Numbered from the stretch's first letter, positions 9,824 to 18,302 are shown. The stretch: 64,000 bases of DNA from Vampirovibrio chlorellavorus (GCA_903866275.1 CAIPMU010000016.1:124001-188000), one strand, 5' to 3'. Notes: generated by a model from the sequence alone, not told the origin. Numbers and translations are program-made.

Positions 9824-9979
9824 ATGAGTCAATGGTTTAAAAAACGCGATTTGCTGCAAGAACGCTATGGCAGCGAAGAAACCTTAAAACAGGCCCAGCG
9901 CCTGCTACAGCAGGACGAACAGTCCGAAGATGCCTTTCTGGGCGCGCAAGCAGTACTTTTTCTACAGGGCGTTCTCTAG
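9824..9979 (+). CDS. Small hypothetical protein, 51 residues
   Basis: An ATG at 9824 opens a 51-codon frame (MSQWFKKRDLLQERYGSEET... ending FLQGVL). The peptide is charged, helical-looking and free of rare residues, with the composition of a real small cytoplasmic protein. It is preceded by a small stem-loop (9772-9800, CTCGGC paired with GCCGAG) and followed by a strong intrinsic terminator, which supports a transcribed unit. No family is recognised. Presence of the terminator raises confidence, but the frame is short. Confidence 0.5.
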   Translation: MSQWFKKRDLLQERYGSEETLKQAQRLLQQDEQSEDAFLGAQAVLFLQGVL

Positions 9980-10012
9980 ATAACGACCGACAGCGATCAA
10001 AATTTCATTTGC

Positions 10013-10046
10013 AAAAAACGACGGCCGTTCAGACCGTCGTTTTTTT
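10013..10046. terminator. Bidirectional intrinsic terminator
   Basis: A perfect stem ACGACGG / CCGTCGT with a short loop, flanked by an A run on the left and a T run on the right. It sits between the 51-residue ORF (+) and the small secreted protein (-), so it can end both transcripts. Confidence 0.85.
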
Positions 10047-10091
10047 GAATTTCTCAATTTGAGCAAATTAAAACCAGCCCGAAGCAGGCGG

Positions 10092-10385
10092 CTATTGCTC
10101 ACGCAGGATCATGGAACCGAACTGATCGACATCCCCGGTCCAGTCACCGTAATAAACATTGTGGAAAAACCGCTCCGTGGGCGTCATTTTGGGAGCCGCC
10201 GACATCTTCCACTCCTGACGGCTGCGCTGTGTTTGCGCCAACTGAATCACCTCAGGAGAGTATCCCTTGGTTTTCATTAGATCACCCTCAGGTGCATAAG
10301 CCAAGGCAGGAGCGCCATGCAGCAAGGCAGCAACGCCAACACCCGCCACCAGCGCAGTCAACAAAACCGGTTTCCAGGACTTCAT
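10092..10385 (-). CDS. Small secreted protein, hypothetical
   Basis: About 97 residues. The N terminus MKSWKPVLLTALVAGVGVAA...GAPALAYA is a clear signal peptide with an Ala-x-Ala cleavage site. The mature part is short, hydrophilic and contains a WTGDVDQFG motif near the C terminus. ATG at 10385 is preferred over ATG at 10400 because an AGGT-containing ribosome site lies about 9 nt upstream of it. It faces the 51-residue ORF across a shared terminator. No family recognised. Confidence 0.7.
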   Translation of the reverse strand: MKSWKPVLLTALVAGVGVAALLHGAPALAYAPEGDLMKTKGYSPEVIQLAQTQRSRQEWKMSAAPKMTPTERFFHNVYYGDWTGDVDQFGSMILREQ

Positions 10386-10400
10386 TGTGATCAACCTCAT

Positions 10401-10765
10401 GCCTATTGCTCCTCACTGTTGCGTTTTCGCCACCGAACGCTCATCATCAACGATTCACAATTCGGTCCTTCTAAGCATCTATCGGCAAACTACCGCCAGA
10501 CTTGAATTCTTTCTGAAGCACCGCCATCGCGGCTGACATCCGTCTGCGAATACTCCCACACGATGCTGAGCCGGAAACGCTACAAAGGACAACATCGTAT
10601 TATAATTTCAGTTTAGAGGGGTTCAGGTTCAGCCATATCCTTGAAATAGAGGAAAAATAGTGGCTAATCCCGAATTTTTGAGATAATTTCACAAACTCCC
10701 GGAATTGGCCTCAACTTTTTATCAATACTGCCGATAAGCATGCCAAAGGACATTAAGGTGAGTGA
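10401..10765. other. Intergenic region between divergent genes
   Basis: About 365 bp between the small secreted gene (-) and the RelA/SpoT-like gene (+). A TATAAT hexamer lies at 10601-10606 on the plus strand but has no good -35 element 17 bp upstream. It presumably holds both promoters. I see no further gene. Confidence 0.4.
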
Positions 10766-11977
10766 ATGCCCGTGCAGGAATCATCTCTAACTGAAGATTC
10801 AAACAACCCGGAACAGCTTGGTGCCGCCACGTTAAAACCCAAACCGGCCGCCAATCCTGAGCTGACCGGGCTGGAACTACCCTGGGAAGTCCTGAGCGCC
10901 ATGATTCAGGGCAAGTCTTCCATCGACCTGACCTCCATGCCGGTTTACAGTCGGGAACAAGCCATCAGCATGGTGTACAACTATGGTTTCGACCTCAACT
11001 TACCGGAAGATCAGGCCGAAATGGAAGGCTACTTCATTGAAGCCGTCAATTTCATCGAGCACCGTTTTCTCAATCCCGGGATGGACTGGGTGGCCCAAGG
11101 CGAGCCTGGCTCCCCACTGGAGCGCATTCCCAAAGCGGTGACCGCCAACCGCGACGTCATTGAACTCCTCCTGCTGGCCGCCCAAAAAGACAACCCCAAC
11201 CGCCCCTGGGCCTGCGCCATCCTCAAAGTGATGCACACCCTGGTCTATATCCAGAACAGTCCGCTGTACAAGTACCATGCCCTGGCCAGCGACACCATCC
11301 TGTCCCGCTTTCGCGAGGTCTTACTCCCTGAAGACGACGGCAGTGTGCTGCTGCTTGGCCAGCACAACCGTCGCCTCAAGCTCTTTGCCTTTGAAGCCAA
11401 GCATCACAAACCCCGCGAAAGTATTCTGATCAAGCTCCTCTGCAAAAAAGAAAACGTCGCCGAGAATGTCTGGGATCTGGTCGGTGTTAGACTCGTCACT
11501 TTTCATCCCGCCGAAGCCATTCTGGCCGTCGATATTCTGCGAGAACAGAAGATTATCCTTTTCCCCAACGTTATCCCTAGCCGTTCACGCAACACCCTCC
11601 TGGATTTCAACCATTTCCGCGAGCTCTACGAGCGCAGTCTGGAAGAATACAAGCAGGGCCACATCGATTTGGCCCAGATGCAAAAGCTCTTTGAAACCGA
11701 AAACTACCTCGCCCCCACCGACCCCATTCAGAACCAGAACCCCCTGAGCTCCCCGCAGTATCGTTCCCTGCATATCACCTGCCGTCAGCTCTTGCGCCTG
11801 AAAAACGTGGAAGGTCACGGTGAGACCCGCTTCGCTTTCCCCTACGAGGTGCAAATCTTCGACAAGGCCAGTTATCTGGACAGCAAAATAGGGCAAGGGG
11901 CTCATGCCAGCTACAAGCAGCGGCAACTCTTTGCGGCGCGTCGCAGGGTTTTAGGAAGTCTATTGCTCTCGCATTGA
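10766..11977 (+). CDS. RelA/SpoT-like (p)ppGpp synthetase-domain protein with helical N-terminal domain
   Basis: 403 residues. The C-terminal half carries the synthetase landmarks in order: basic KPRESILIK (215-223), DLVGVRL with Asp237 and Arg242, YRSLH at 332-336, YEVQI with Glu361, and GAHASYK (378-384). These match the alarmone synthetase catalytic positions (Asp, Tyr and Glu). The N-terminal ~200 residues look helical and show no HD hydrolase motif. There is no TGS or ACT domain. It could be an unusual long small-alarmone-synthetase-like enzyme, or a member of the fold using another substrate. An AAGGTGAG ribosome site precedes the ATG. The identification rests on motifs only. Confidence 0.6.
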   Translation: MPVQESSLTEDSNNPEQLGAATLKPKPAANPELTGLELPWEVLSAMIQGKSSIDLTSMPVYSREQAISMVYNYGFDLNLPEDQAEMEGYFIEAVNFIEHRFLNPGMDWVAQGEPGSPLERIPKAVTANRDVIELLLLAAQKDNPNRPWACAILKVMHTLVYIQNSPLYKYHALASDTILSRFREVLLPEDDGSVLLLGQHNRRLKLFAFEAKHHKPRESILIKLLCKKENVAENVWDLVGVRLVTFHPAEAILAVDILREQKIILFPNVIPSRSRNTLLDFNHFRELYERSLEEYKQGHIDLAQMQKLFETENYLAPTDPIQNQNPLSSPQYRSLHITCRQLLRLKNVEGHGETRFAFPYEVQIFDKASYLDSKIGQGAHASYKQRQLFAARRRVLGSLLLSH

Positions 11978-12006
11978 GTTTTTTCGTTAATCGGCAAGCT
12001 GGTGGC

Positions 12007-12152
12007 CTTGAGGGAGGCTAGCCTCCCTCAAACTCCCTCCATTGGGGGGCAGCTGGCGCCCCCCAAACCCCGCCAATTGTTGTTTTCTGGTGCGTTGCTG
12101 TGGCGCCTTTTTGCTTAGGAAAAGAGGCTTTGCCTCTTTTTGGAGAGGGGGC
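12007..12152. repeat. Dispersed intergenic repeat, copy A (three stem-loops)
   Basis: About 146 bp almost identical to 60091-60237. It contains a perfect palindrome at 12008-12031 (12-bp arms beginning TTGAGGGAGGCT), a GGGGGGC/GCCCCCC stem-loop near 12044-12064, and a tri-loop hairpin AAAAGAGGC-TTT-GCCTCTTTT at 12120-12140 followed by T, terminator-like on both strands. It lies between two convergent genes. It looks like a REP/MITE-type element; short open frames across it are probably spurious. Confidence 0.8.
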
Positions 12153-12161
12153 AAGATTTTT

Positions 12162-12243
12162 GCGTTGGGAGATACGAGGAAAGAGCGGGCGGGCTTTCTG
12201 CGTTGGGAGATACGAGGGGAGAGCGGGCAGGCTTTCTGCGTTG
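12162..12243. repeat. 38-bp tandem repeat, just over two copies
   Basis: Units 12162-12199 and 12200-12237 both start gcgttgggagatacgagg and end gggctttct or aggctttct, with three substitutions, followed by a partial third unit. The array abuts dispersed repeat copy A and is absent from copy B. Confidence 0.8.
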
Positions 12244-12269
12244 AATGGTTAGTGTTTATCCTTCATACG

Positions 12270-12299
12270 CAACGCGTCTTGCCGGAGCAAGACGCGTTG
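12270..12299. terminator. Perfect 12-bp inverted repeat between convergent genes
   Basis: CAACGCGTCTTG and its exact complement are separated by a 6-nt loop. It is placed 47 bp from the secF stop and could fold as a transcript-ending hairpin, but neither strand has a proper T run, so a terminator role is uncertain. Confidence 0.5.
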
Positions 12300-12346
12300 G
12301 AGGGTTGAAATTCTTGAATACGGGTTGGGCTCTGCTGTCAGCAGAT

Positions 12347-13579
12347 TTAAGCCGTGGCGGGGGTGCCGGTCGTTTGGGGAGACAGGCCCCGATTGCGCCA
12401 CATGGCCAGCAGGACGCTGGCGTTGAAAATGCTGGAGTAAGTCCCGGCCGCAATCCCGATGATGATGGCCAGTACGAAATCCCGGGTGGTTTCGCCACCA
12501 AAGAAAAACAATGCCAGCATCGATAGCAATGCGGTCAGGGAAGTGTTAATGCTTCGCGCCATCGTCTGGTTGATACTCATATTCACAATTTTGACAAACG
12601 GCACCTTCTTGGTGAAGTACAACCGGTTGTTTTCCCGAATCCGATCAAAGACCACAATCGTATCGTGAACGCTAAACCCGACCACTGTCAGCACCGCCGT
12701 TATAAACAGGCTATCCACCTCCGTGTGGAACAGCGACCCGAACATGGCAAACATGCCCAGCAGGAAAATCGTATCGTGCACCAGCGCCGCCATCGCGCAA
12801 ACCGCAAAATCAAACTGAAAGCGCACCGTCAGGTAGCCCACAATCAGAATATAAGCCATCACCAGCGCCAACAGACCATTGGAAAGCAGCTCCTTGGCTA
12901 ATGCAGGCCCAATGGAGTTCTTTTGCAACAACGTAATGACCCCATAACGGCCCGCCAACTCCCGGCGCATCACCTGCTCATCATCCCGCTGGATTTGCTT
13001 GCTCCGAATGGACACAATCGTGGCCACCTTGGCATTATCCGCAGTTTCCGCACCACTCACGGCTGGGCTTTCAGGAGTGGTTGCAGCAGTGGGGTTAGCC
13101 ACAGAAACCGTAACCACGGGTTTACCAGCCGAAACAGGCGTTCCCGTCGATTTTACAGAGGCAACAGGTGCAGTGGAATCAGCTGGCTTGGGCGTTGCAA
13201 CGCTTGACTCTGTGGTGCTGGCCGGTGCGCCAATTTCAACCGCCTGCTTGTTAATCCCAACCCGAGGTTCCTGAATCTGGATCACCGTGCCGGTGTAACC
13301 GTGTGCATCAAACACCGCCCGGATGTTATTCACATCGGCCTGAACCACAGGCTTGCTGAAGCCGTACTCCAGCAGTGTGCCCCCCCGAAAATCGATGCCC
13401 AGTCGCACCGGCGCCTGAATCTCCGGATCCATCATGTTTTTCCCCAGGAAAAACAAACCGGGCAGCAGAAACAGCAGGGAAATTCCCAAAAACAGCCAGC
13501 GATACTTGAAAATATCCAGCGGGCCATCCTGTAATGCAGACGGCGAGCTGTCAGCTTTGGTAGCGGAAGTTTTAGACAT
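12347..13579 (-). CDS. secF: Protein translocase subunit SecF with long linker insertion
   Basis: About 410 residues. Membrane span 1 (about 30-49) is followed by LGIDFRGGTLLEYGF, the SecF signature. Five more spans follow, with VVGFSVHDTIVVFDRIRE and the C-terminal GIAAGTYSSIFNASVL block. SecF with SecD uses proton motive force to pull preproteins through SecYEG. Between about residues 119 and 187, in the extracytoplasmic domain, sits an Ala/Thr/Pro/Ser/Val-rich low-complexity insertion not typical of the family. ATG at 13579 is preferred; TTG at 13588 is the alternative. secD lies immediately upstream, and the two form an operon. Confidence 0.94.
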   Translation of the reverse strand: MSKTSATKADSSPSALQDGPLDIFKYRWLFLGISLLFLLPGLFFLGKNMMDPEIQAPVRLGIDFRGGTLLEYGFSKPVVQADVNNIRAVFDAHGYTGTVIQIQEPRVGINKQAVEIGAPASTTESSVATPKPADSTAPVASVKSTGTPVSAGKPVVTVSVANPTAATTPESPAVSGAETADNAKVATIVSIRSKQIQRDDEQVMRRELAGRYGVITLLQKNSIGPALAKELLSNGLLALVMAYILIVGYLTVRFQFDFAVCAMAALVHDTIFLLGMFAMFGSLFHTEVDSLFITAVLTVVGFSVHDTIVVFDRIRENNRLYFTKKVPFVKIVNMSINQTMARSINTSLTALLSMLALFFFGGETTRDFVLAIIIGIAAGTYSSIFNASVLLAMWRNRGLSPQTTGTPATA

Positions 13580-13602
13580 GTCGTTCAATTCTCTTCAATC
13601 GT

Positions 13603-14838
13603 TTAAACGGATGCAGGCTTGCCTAAACCGCCCGCAGGCTGGCCACTGGCATTGTTAAGCAGGTGCAGGAAGGTGCGGGTGACCGTAATGGCCGAAAACA
13701 TACTCAGCGCAACCCCGATAGCCAGGGTCAGCGCAAACCCTTTCACCGAGCCAGTGCCCATCACCCACAACAGCAAACAGGTAATCAGGGTGGTGGTATT
13801 GCTATCAAAAATCGAAGGAAACGCCCGGTCAAAGCCCACTTCAATGGCCTTCCACTGGGAGCGACCCGCCTTCAGCTCTTCCCTGGTGCGCTCGAAAATC
13901 AGAATGTTAGCATCCACGGCCATCCCGATACTGAGGATGAAGCCCGCAATGCCTGCCAGCGTGAAGGTCACGCCCACCATCATAAACACCGCAAAAGTGA
14001 GCAAAGTGTATACCAGCAAGGCCATCCCGGCCACCAGCCCCATCAGGCGATAGTAACCAATCATGAAGACCAGCACCAGCCCCAGGCCAATCAACCCGGC
14101 AAACAAACTTTGCTTGATGGACGACTGACCCAAAAGCGGCCCCACCGTGTTCTCTTCAATCACGTTGATATTCACCGGTAATGCACCCGCGTTGAGGGTA
14201 TCCACCAAATCTTTAGCGGTATCGTGGGTGAACTTGCCCTCAATAATGCCGCTCCCATCCAGAATCGGCTCATTCACCACCGGAGACGACACCGACTGAT
14301 CATCAAAGAAAATGCCCAGCGGGGCGTGCGTGGGAGCCAACTCAGCGGTCAGCTTACCGAATTTTTGCGCCCCTTCTGCGGTCAGGGCAAACTGTACAAT
14401 CCATTCACCGCTTTGCTTGGTGCCCACATCGGCCTTGGTAAAATCTTTCCCGGAAACCCCGGTATTGACCCATTGACCTTGCGCGTCCAGCTTTTTAAAT
14501 TCCAGTTTGCCCACTCGGCCCAAACGACGCTTAGCCTCATCGGGATCTTTCACGCCCGGAATTTCAACAATCAGGCGGTTCTGTCCGGCACGTTGCACCA
14601 CAGACTCCCCAACACCCATGCCGTTCACCCGGCGTTCAATCACGGACTGCAAACTTTCCATAATAGCCGGAGTCACCGCCGGCACATCCGGGGTAGGTTC
14701 GGCCTGAAGGGTCAGGCGGGTGCCACCCTTTAAATCCAGGCCCAGATGAATCTGCTCATGGTCTTTCACCACCGTAAACAGCGCGGCCATGACCAGGGCC
14801 ACAATCACTAACAGATTAACTTTAAAATTCTTGAACAT
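13603..14838 (-). CDS. secD: Protein translocase subunit SecD
   Basis: About 411 residues from ATG 14838 (MFKNFKVN), which has a GAGAG-type site upstream; ATG 14865 is less likely. It has an N-terminal span, the LGLDLKGGTRLTLQ motif, the P1-type periplasmic domain with VIERRVNGMGV, and five C-terminal spans including GMAVDANILIFERTREE. It is at the short end for SecD but complete. Stop codon is 23 bp from secF. Role: late step of Sec-dependent export at the cytoplasmic membrane. Confidence 0.95.
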   Translation of the reverse strand: MFKNFKVNLLVIVALVMAALFTVVKDHEQIHLGLDLKGGTRLTLQAEPTPDVPAVTPAIMESLQSVIERRVNGMGVGESVVQRAGQNRLIVEIPGVKDPDEAKRRLGRVGKLEFKKLDAQGQWVNTGVSGKDFTKADVGTKQSGEWIVQFALTAEGAQKFGKLTAELAPTHAPLGIFFDDQSVSSPVVNEPILDGSGIIEGKFTHDTAKDLVDTLNAGALPVNINVIEENTVGPLLGQSSIKQSLFAGLIGLGLVLVFMIGYYRLMGLVAGMALLVYTLLTFAVFMMVGVTFTLAGIAGFILSIGMAVDANILIFERTREELKAGRSQWKAIEVGFDRAFPSIFDSNTTTLITCLLLWVMGTGSVKGFALTLAIGVALSMFSAITVTRTFLHLLNNASGQPAGGLGKPASV

Positions 14839-14991
14839 GTCACTCTCTCTGGGGGCGCGTTGCAACTCGCTTATTTTACCGGAAAACCCTGCAAATGTCA
14901 GTGTTTGGGCGAAAGCCGTTACACTCGTTGATTTTTCTGACCGTCCTCTAAAAATACAGTACGGTCCAGGTTGGTTCCTCTTTGCCTATTT

Positions 14992-15975
14992 TTATTGCGG
15001 GACAACCAACAACACAGACTTCACGGGACGTTTTACCCAGTCGCCGCTGCGGCTTACCTTGCCATACCAAGCCTTACCACCGTAATAAAAACTGGAAGAA
15101 CTTCCCCCATCCAGCGACATGGCCTTTTGTGCGCCACGAGCCTGTAAGAGTCGGGCCATTTCTGCCAGCGAGAATCCGGAGCCTGCCGGTTTACCCGGAA
15201 GTTGTGCCCCCATCATCAACAGGACATCACCGGCAGGAGTTAAACCAAGCACACTCCTCGCATTCCGGGAGCAGACCCCGATGGGATCACGGGTCAACTT
15301 GCCTTCCGCATTATAATCCACAAAGCCCTCGCCCAGATCGTCCAACTTGGGCAACAGGCTTGGCCCAGCGCCCAGGGAGTCTTCCAGCAGGCAATGTTCC
15401 GGAATGGGCGCGTTATGGGGCACAATATCGTAACGCGTCTTCACCCGCTCTCCCTGAACCCGGCACAGGTAAGCCCGAAACTCCGAGCGGTTGAAAATTT
15501 TGGGCAAATACGGCACCAGCTTCGGATTGTTCACCAACTGGGGGTTCACCCGTGGGTCGCCGGTCAACGACCCACCCTGAAAGACAAACGACGTGGTGAG
15601 ACTGTTATTGGGGTCAAAAAAACCGGCATTAATCAGAAAAACAGGCAATTTACCGGGCACCACAGTTTGCCAGACAGGGGATGCCACGGTTGCCAGGGTA
15701 CCAGACAGTGCGGGCTGCACCCGAAACCCAGAAGCCGAAGGCACTTTCAAAACGTAGAGCATCCCTTGCGGAAACTGCTTTTGCTCCAACGTCAGGCGGG
15801 ATAAGGCACCGCCTTTTTCAGCTGGCACTTTAGACACCTCTGAATGGACAGCATTGGTTTTCGTTGGCCTGGTCGGATTTAAACCCCAACCCTGTGCACC
15901 CCAGTTGAGAGCAGCCCCCCCAAAAATGACCAATGACAAGAGCAACATCTTTGTTCGAGCGGATGTATCAAGCAT
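14992..15975 (-). CDS. Secreted phosphodiester glycosidase (NAGPA/DUF2233) family protein
   Basis: About 327 residues from ATG 15975, which gives a compact signal sequence (MLDTSARTKMLLLSLVIFGGAA); an ATG at 16035 would add 20 residues. The NAGPA fold shows NAGFFDPNN, SLGAGPSLL, a NARSVLGL block and MSLDGGSSSSFYYGG near the C terminus. The family hydrolyses phosphodiester-linked sugars such as uncovered mannose phosphodiesters, and bacterial members are often extracellular and act on surface polymers. Four Cys residues could form disulphides. The gene stands alone next to secD. Confidence 0.85.
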   Translation of the reverse strand: MLDTSARTKMLLLSLVIFGGAALNWGAQGWGLNPTRPTKTNAVHSEVSKVPAEKGGALSRLTLEQKQFPQGMLYVLKVPSASGFRVQPALSGTLATVASPVWQTVVPGKLPVFLINAGFFDPNNSLTTSFVFQGGSLTGDPRVNPQLVNNPKLVPYLPKIFNRSEFRAYLCRVQGERVKTRYDIVPHNAPIPEHCLLEDSLGAGPSLLPKLDDLGEGFVDYNAEGKLTRDPIGVCSRNARSVLGLTPAGDVLLMMGAQLPGKPAGSGFSLAEMARLLQARGAQKAMSLDGGSSSSFYYGGKAWYGKVSRSGDWVKRPVKSVLLVVPQ

Positions 15976-16035
15976 AGACTGAAAAATTCCCTCTCTTTGC
16001 GAAAGCTTATCTGTATGGTATCTTAAGGCTGCCAT

Positions 16036-16353
16036 GACTGTCGATGTTCAATTGTAACAGCTTTGTTAAGCGATCACAGTTTCCGGCACGCTGACTCCGA
16101 GGCAGTCATGGGGATGCCTGATTACGGGGACTAGCATCAAAATCACTTCACCTGTTTTCAAAGACCTAGAATTGACCCAAACAAAAGTTTTTTTTTCAAA
16201 GCCATATCATTTACATAGTCAAGTTCTCAAAACCATTTCTCAACGACAAGCCGATCCCATGATGGGGATCGCCTTGTAAAGCTTACGTTACTAGCGACTC
16301 ATAACGCCGACTGAGTCACACTGAATCACACTGAATCACACTAAATCAGAAGG
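16036..16353. other. Intergenic region with imperfect hairpin
   Basis: About 318 bp between divergent genes. It includes a T9 tract near 16186-16194, an imperfect 13-bp inverted repeat at 16246-16277 (acaagccgatccc / gggatcgccttgt) and the 10-bp tandem array listed separately. No gene is seen. Confidence 0.5.
16311..16350. repeat. 10-bp tandem repeat abutting a start codon
   Basis: Four consecutive 10-bp units: ctgagtcaca, ctgaatcaca, ctgaatcaca and ctaaatcaga. The array ends 3 nt before the ATG at 16354 and lies in the likely 5' untranslated region. The array is short but exact in period, so unit number could vary by slippage. Confidence 0.75.
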
Positions 16354-17448
16354 ATGCAGCCTTTGGGTCTACTGCCCATTACATCCAAGCTCTTGCCTTT
16401 CAGGGCGCGCAATCTGGCGTATCTCGCCGAAGTCGCTGCACTGACCCGGGCTGCCACTGGCGTGGTCAGGGTATTGGAGAACCGGCCATCCAAACAAAAA
16501 GACGACCAGCTGACCCAGAACGAGAAGCGTCAGGCGCTGGCCGAACGATGTTTTGTGGAAATTTTTGGCACCGCGGCCTACATGACCTTCCTGCATCTGG
16601 GGCAGGATATGGTGGATAGAATCCAGGCCCACTTAGACGACACCCCCATTCCCAAACTGGACCTGGACAAAACCAAGCTCCCCGAAAAGATTAGAGATCT
16701 GCTCAAAGAGCTCAAACTCGAAATTCAAGATATCAACACCCTGATTGATAAAAATTTCAGCCCTGAACACATGGGCACTGCTCACGAAACCAGTCAAAAG
16801 CGAGCCGGGCTATTATACCGGGTGCTTTACGAAGATGAGACAGGGCATAAAGCAACACTGGCCAGCCTGAAATCCAGAATAGAAGATGAGGCCGCCACCA
16901 GACTGGGTGCTGATAAAGTGACCCAGAAAGTCGCGGAAGATGTGAAAGAACTTTTCTCCAAATTTTCTGAGCATTTTGGAGAACTGGAACATTTTGCCAG
17001 CAAAAATAACGCCTGGGCGGCCAGCGCCATTATTACGGGCGTGTTTTTAAGCGCCACTGTGGGTGGCAGCGTTACCCAATGGATGAACGATTATCTGGTT
17101 GCGCCCGGTGCCAAGAAATGGCTCGACAAAAACTTTATCGCGGGTAAATTCAGGCCCATCACCGGCCATGCCCAGACCGTAACCCCTGCCGGGCACCAGC
17201 ACGCCGCTAAACCCGGAGCTTCGGCCACTCACACCACGACGCTGCCCGCAACGGCATCCCCCAGTGTGATCAACCCGTTCAATACAGCAGCTTCGAACCC
17301 ATTGCTGCCCAACACCCCTGCACCGATTGCGCCTGTGTATTTGCCGAACCCCAAAATGCAGCCTCCGGCAGCAGCGTTTGCAGCCAGCGCCTTGCCGCGC
17401 CCCTACACCACACCCCTCCCTAATGCCACCTTTGGAGGGCAATCATGA
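16354..17448 (+). CDS. Membrane protein with Pro/Ala-rich C-terminal tail, hypothetical (first of overlapping pair)
   Basis: 364 residues. A charged helical region (about 50-220, rich in Lys, Glu and Leu, including KIRDLLKELKLEIQDINTL) is followed by one hydrophobic stretch (about 225-245, WAASAIITGVFLSATVGGSV) and then a Pro/Ala/Asn-rich tail of about 100 residues. It overlaps the next gene by 4 bp (ATGA), so the two are translationally coupled and probably work together. AGAAGG sits directly against the ATG, closer than optimal. The 10-bp repeats lie just upstream. I do not recognise the family. Confidence 0.75.
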   Translation: MQPLGLLPITSKLLPFRARNLAYLAEVAALTRAATGVVRVLENRPSKQKDDQLTQNEKRQALAERCFVEIFGTAAYMTFLHLGQDMVDRIQAHLDDTPIPKLDLDKTKLPEKIRDLLKELKLEIQDINTLIDKNFSPEHMGTAHETSQKRAGLLYRVLYEDETGHKATLASLKSRIEDEAATRLGADKVTQKVAEDVKELFSKFSEHFGELEHFASKNNAWAASAIITGVFLSATVGGSVTQWMNDYLVAPGAKKWLDKNFIAGKFRPITGHAQTVTPAGHQHAAKPGASATHTTTLPATASPSVINPFNTAASNPLLPNTPAPIAPVYLPNPKMQPPAAAFAASALPRPYTTPLPNATFGGQS

Positions 17449-18302
17449 GCCTGAAGAATATCGCGGTCAATCTGGGGTCAGTTGCCACCAACAAGGCCAG
17501 CAGCATGGTGCACAATCTGGATGAGTTGCAAAAACAATCCCTGATTCTGGCCTCCCTGGTGCTAGTCATTTCCCGCATCGCAGTGGCCAAATCCTCCTCG
17601 GATAAAGCCAAGGGAACCCCGGCGGCCCCCTACCGTTACAGTGAGTCGGTCCGCACCTACATCCGGGAAGTTTGCGGCTGGACCTTTGGTTTTGTGGTGT
17701 TACGGCAATTACAAAAAGGCATTCAGTGGGGCCTTGGCAAAGGGCTGAAAATTAAAACACCGCACAATCCCAAGGAATTCTCTATCTTCAAAGCCCTGAA
17801 AGAGGTCCGGGAAACCGGCAAGTTTACCCCGTTCAAGACCGAATTCATGCACGATGCGACACCCATCGTGGAACCCACAAACACCACCCTGAGACAGTGG
17901 GTATTAAAGCTGAAACCCGGTCTTCAGGCCAACAGCCCGGAAGCCCAGACGTTTTTGCGCAACATCTACAAACACGCCCCCATCGGGCTGGCCTCAATAC
18001 CGACGGTTATTTTAGCCGGGGCGTACCTGGAACGGGGCACACGCAAATACTCCGATTCCGTGGCTAACTTTTTCAGCAAGCCTGGCAAGCCCAACCCATT
18101 AGCCAAGCCCGGACTCACGGGGATCAACGGCGTCAATGGGTCGGCAGCCAACCCTGCCATCAACCCGACGCTCAATAATGCCCAGATCATGGCCAACTGC
18201 CCAACGCCCTTGTATAACAACGCCCGCTTTTCGGGAGTAGCGTCCCCCTGGGCCATGCCACCCGCCTACGGCAGCATGCTATACCCTCGCGGATACGCGT
18301 AA
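17445..18302 (+). CDS. Membrane-associated hypothetical protein (second of overlapping pair)
   Basis: 285 residues. Hydrophobic segments occur near 30-48 (LILASLVLVISRIAVA), 77-90 (VCGWTFGFVVLRQL) and 183-198 (IGLASIPTVILAGAYL). The C-terminal ~80 residues are rich in Asn, Pro, Ala and Gly, like its partner and like the secreted protein at 38.2 kb. The start ATG overlaps the previous stop and has the AGGGCAATC region upstream. No known domain is recognised. The shared design of membrane part plus disordered tail suggests a two-protein membrane complex, which is inference. Confidence 0.75.
   Translation: MSLKNIAVNLGSVATNKASSMVHNLDELQKQSLILASLVLVISRIAVAKSSSDKAKGTPAAPYRYSESVRTYIREVCGWTFGFVVLRQLQKGIQWGLGKGLKIKTPHNPKEFSIFKALKEVRETGKFTPFKTEFMHDATPIVEPTNTTLRQWVLKLKPGLQANSPEAQTFLRNIYKHAPIGLASIPTVILAGAYLERGTRKYSDSVANFFSKPGKPNPLAKPGLTGINGVNGSAANPAINPTLNNAQIMANCPTPLYNNARFSGVASPWAMPPAYGSMLYPRGYA

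Noticed and set aside
12042-12308. ORFs across the dispersed repeat (here and at 60126-60338) with a common phrase LRKRGFASFW
   Set aside because: The similarity follows from the shared DNA repeat, the frames diverge on both sides, and stems rather than codons are conserved.
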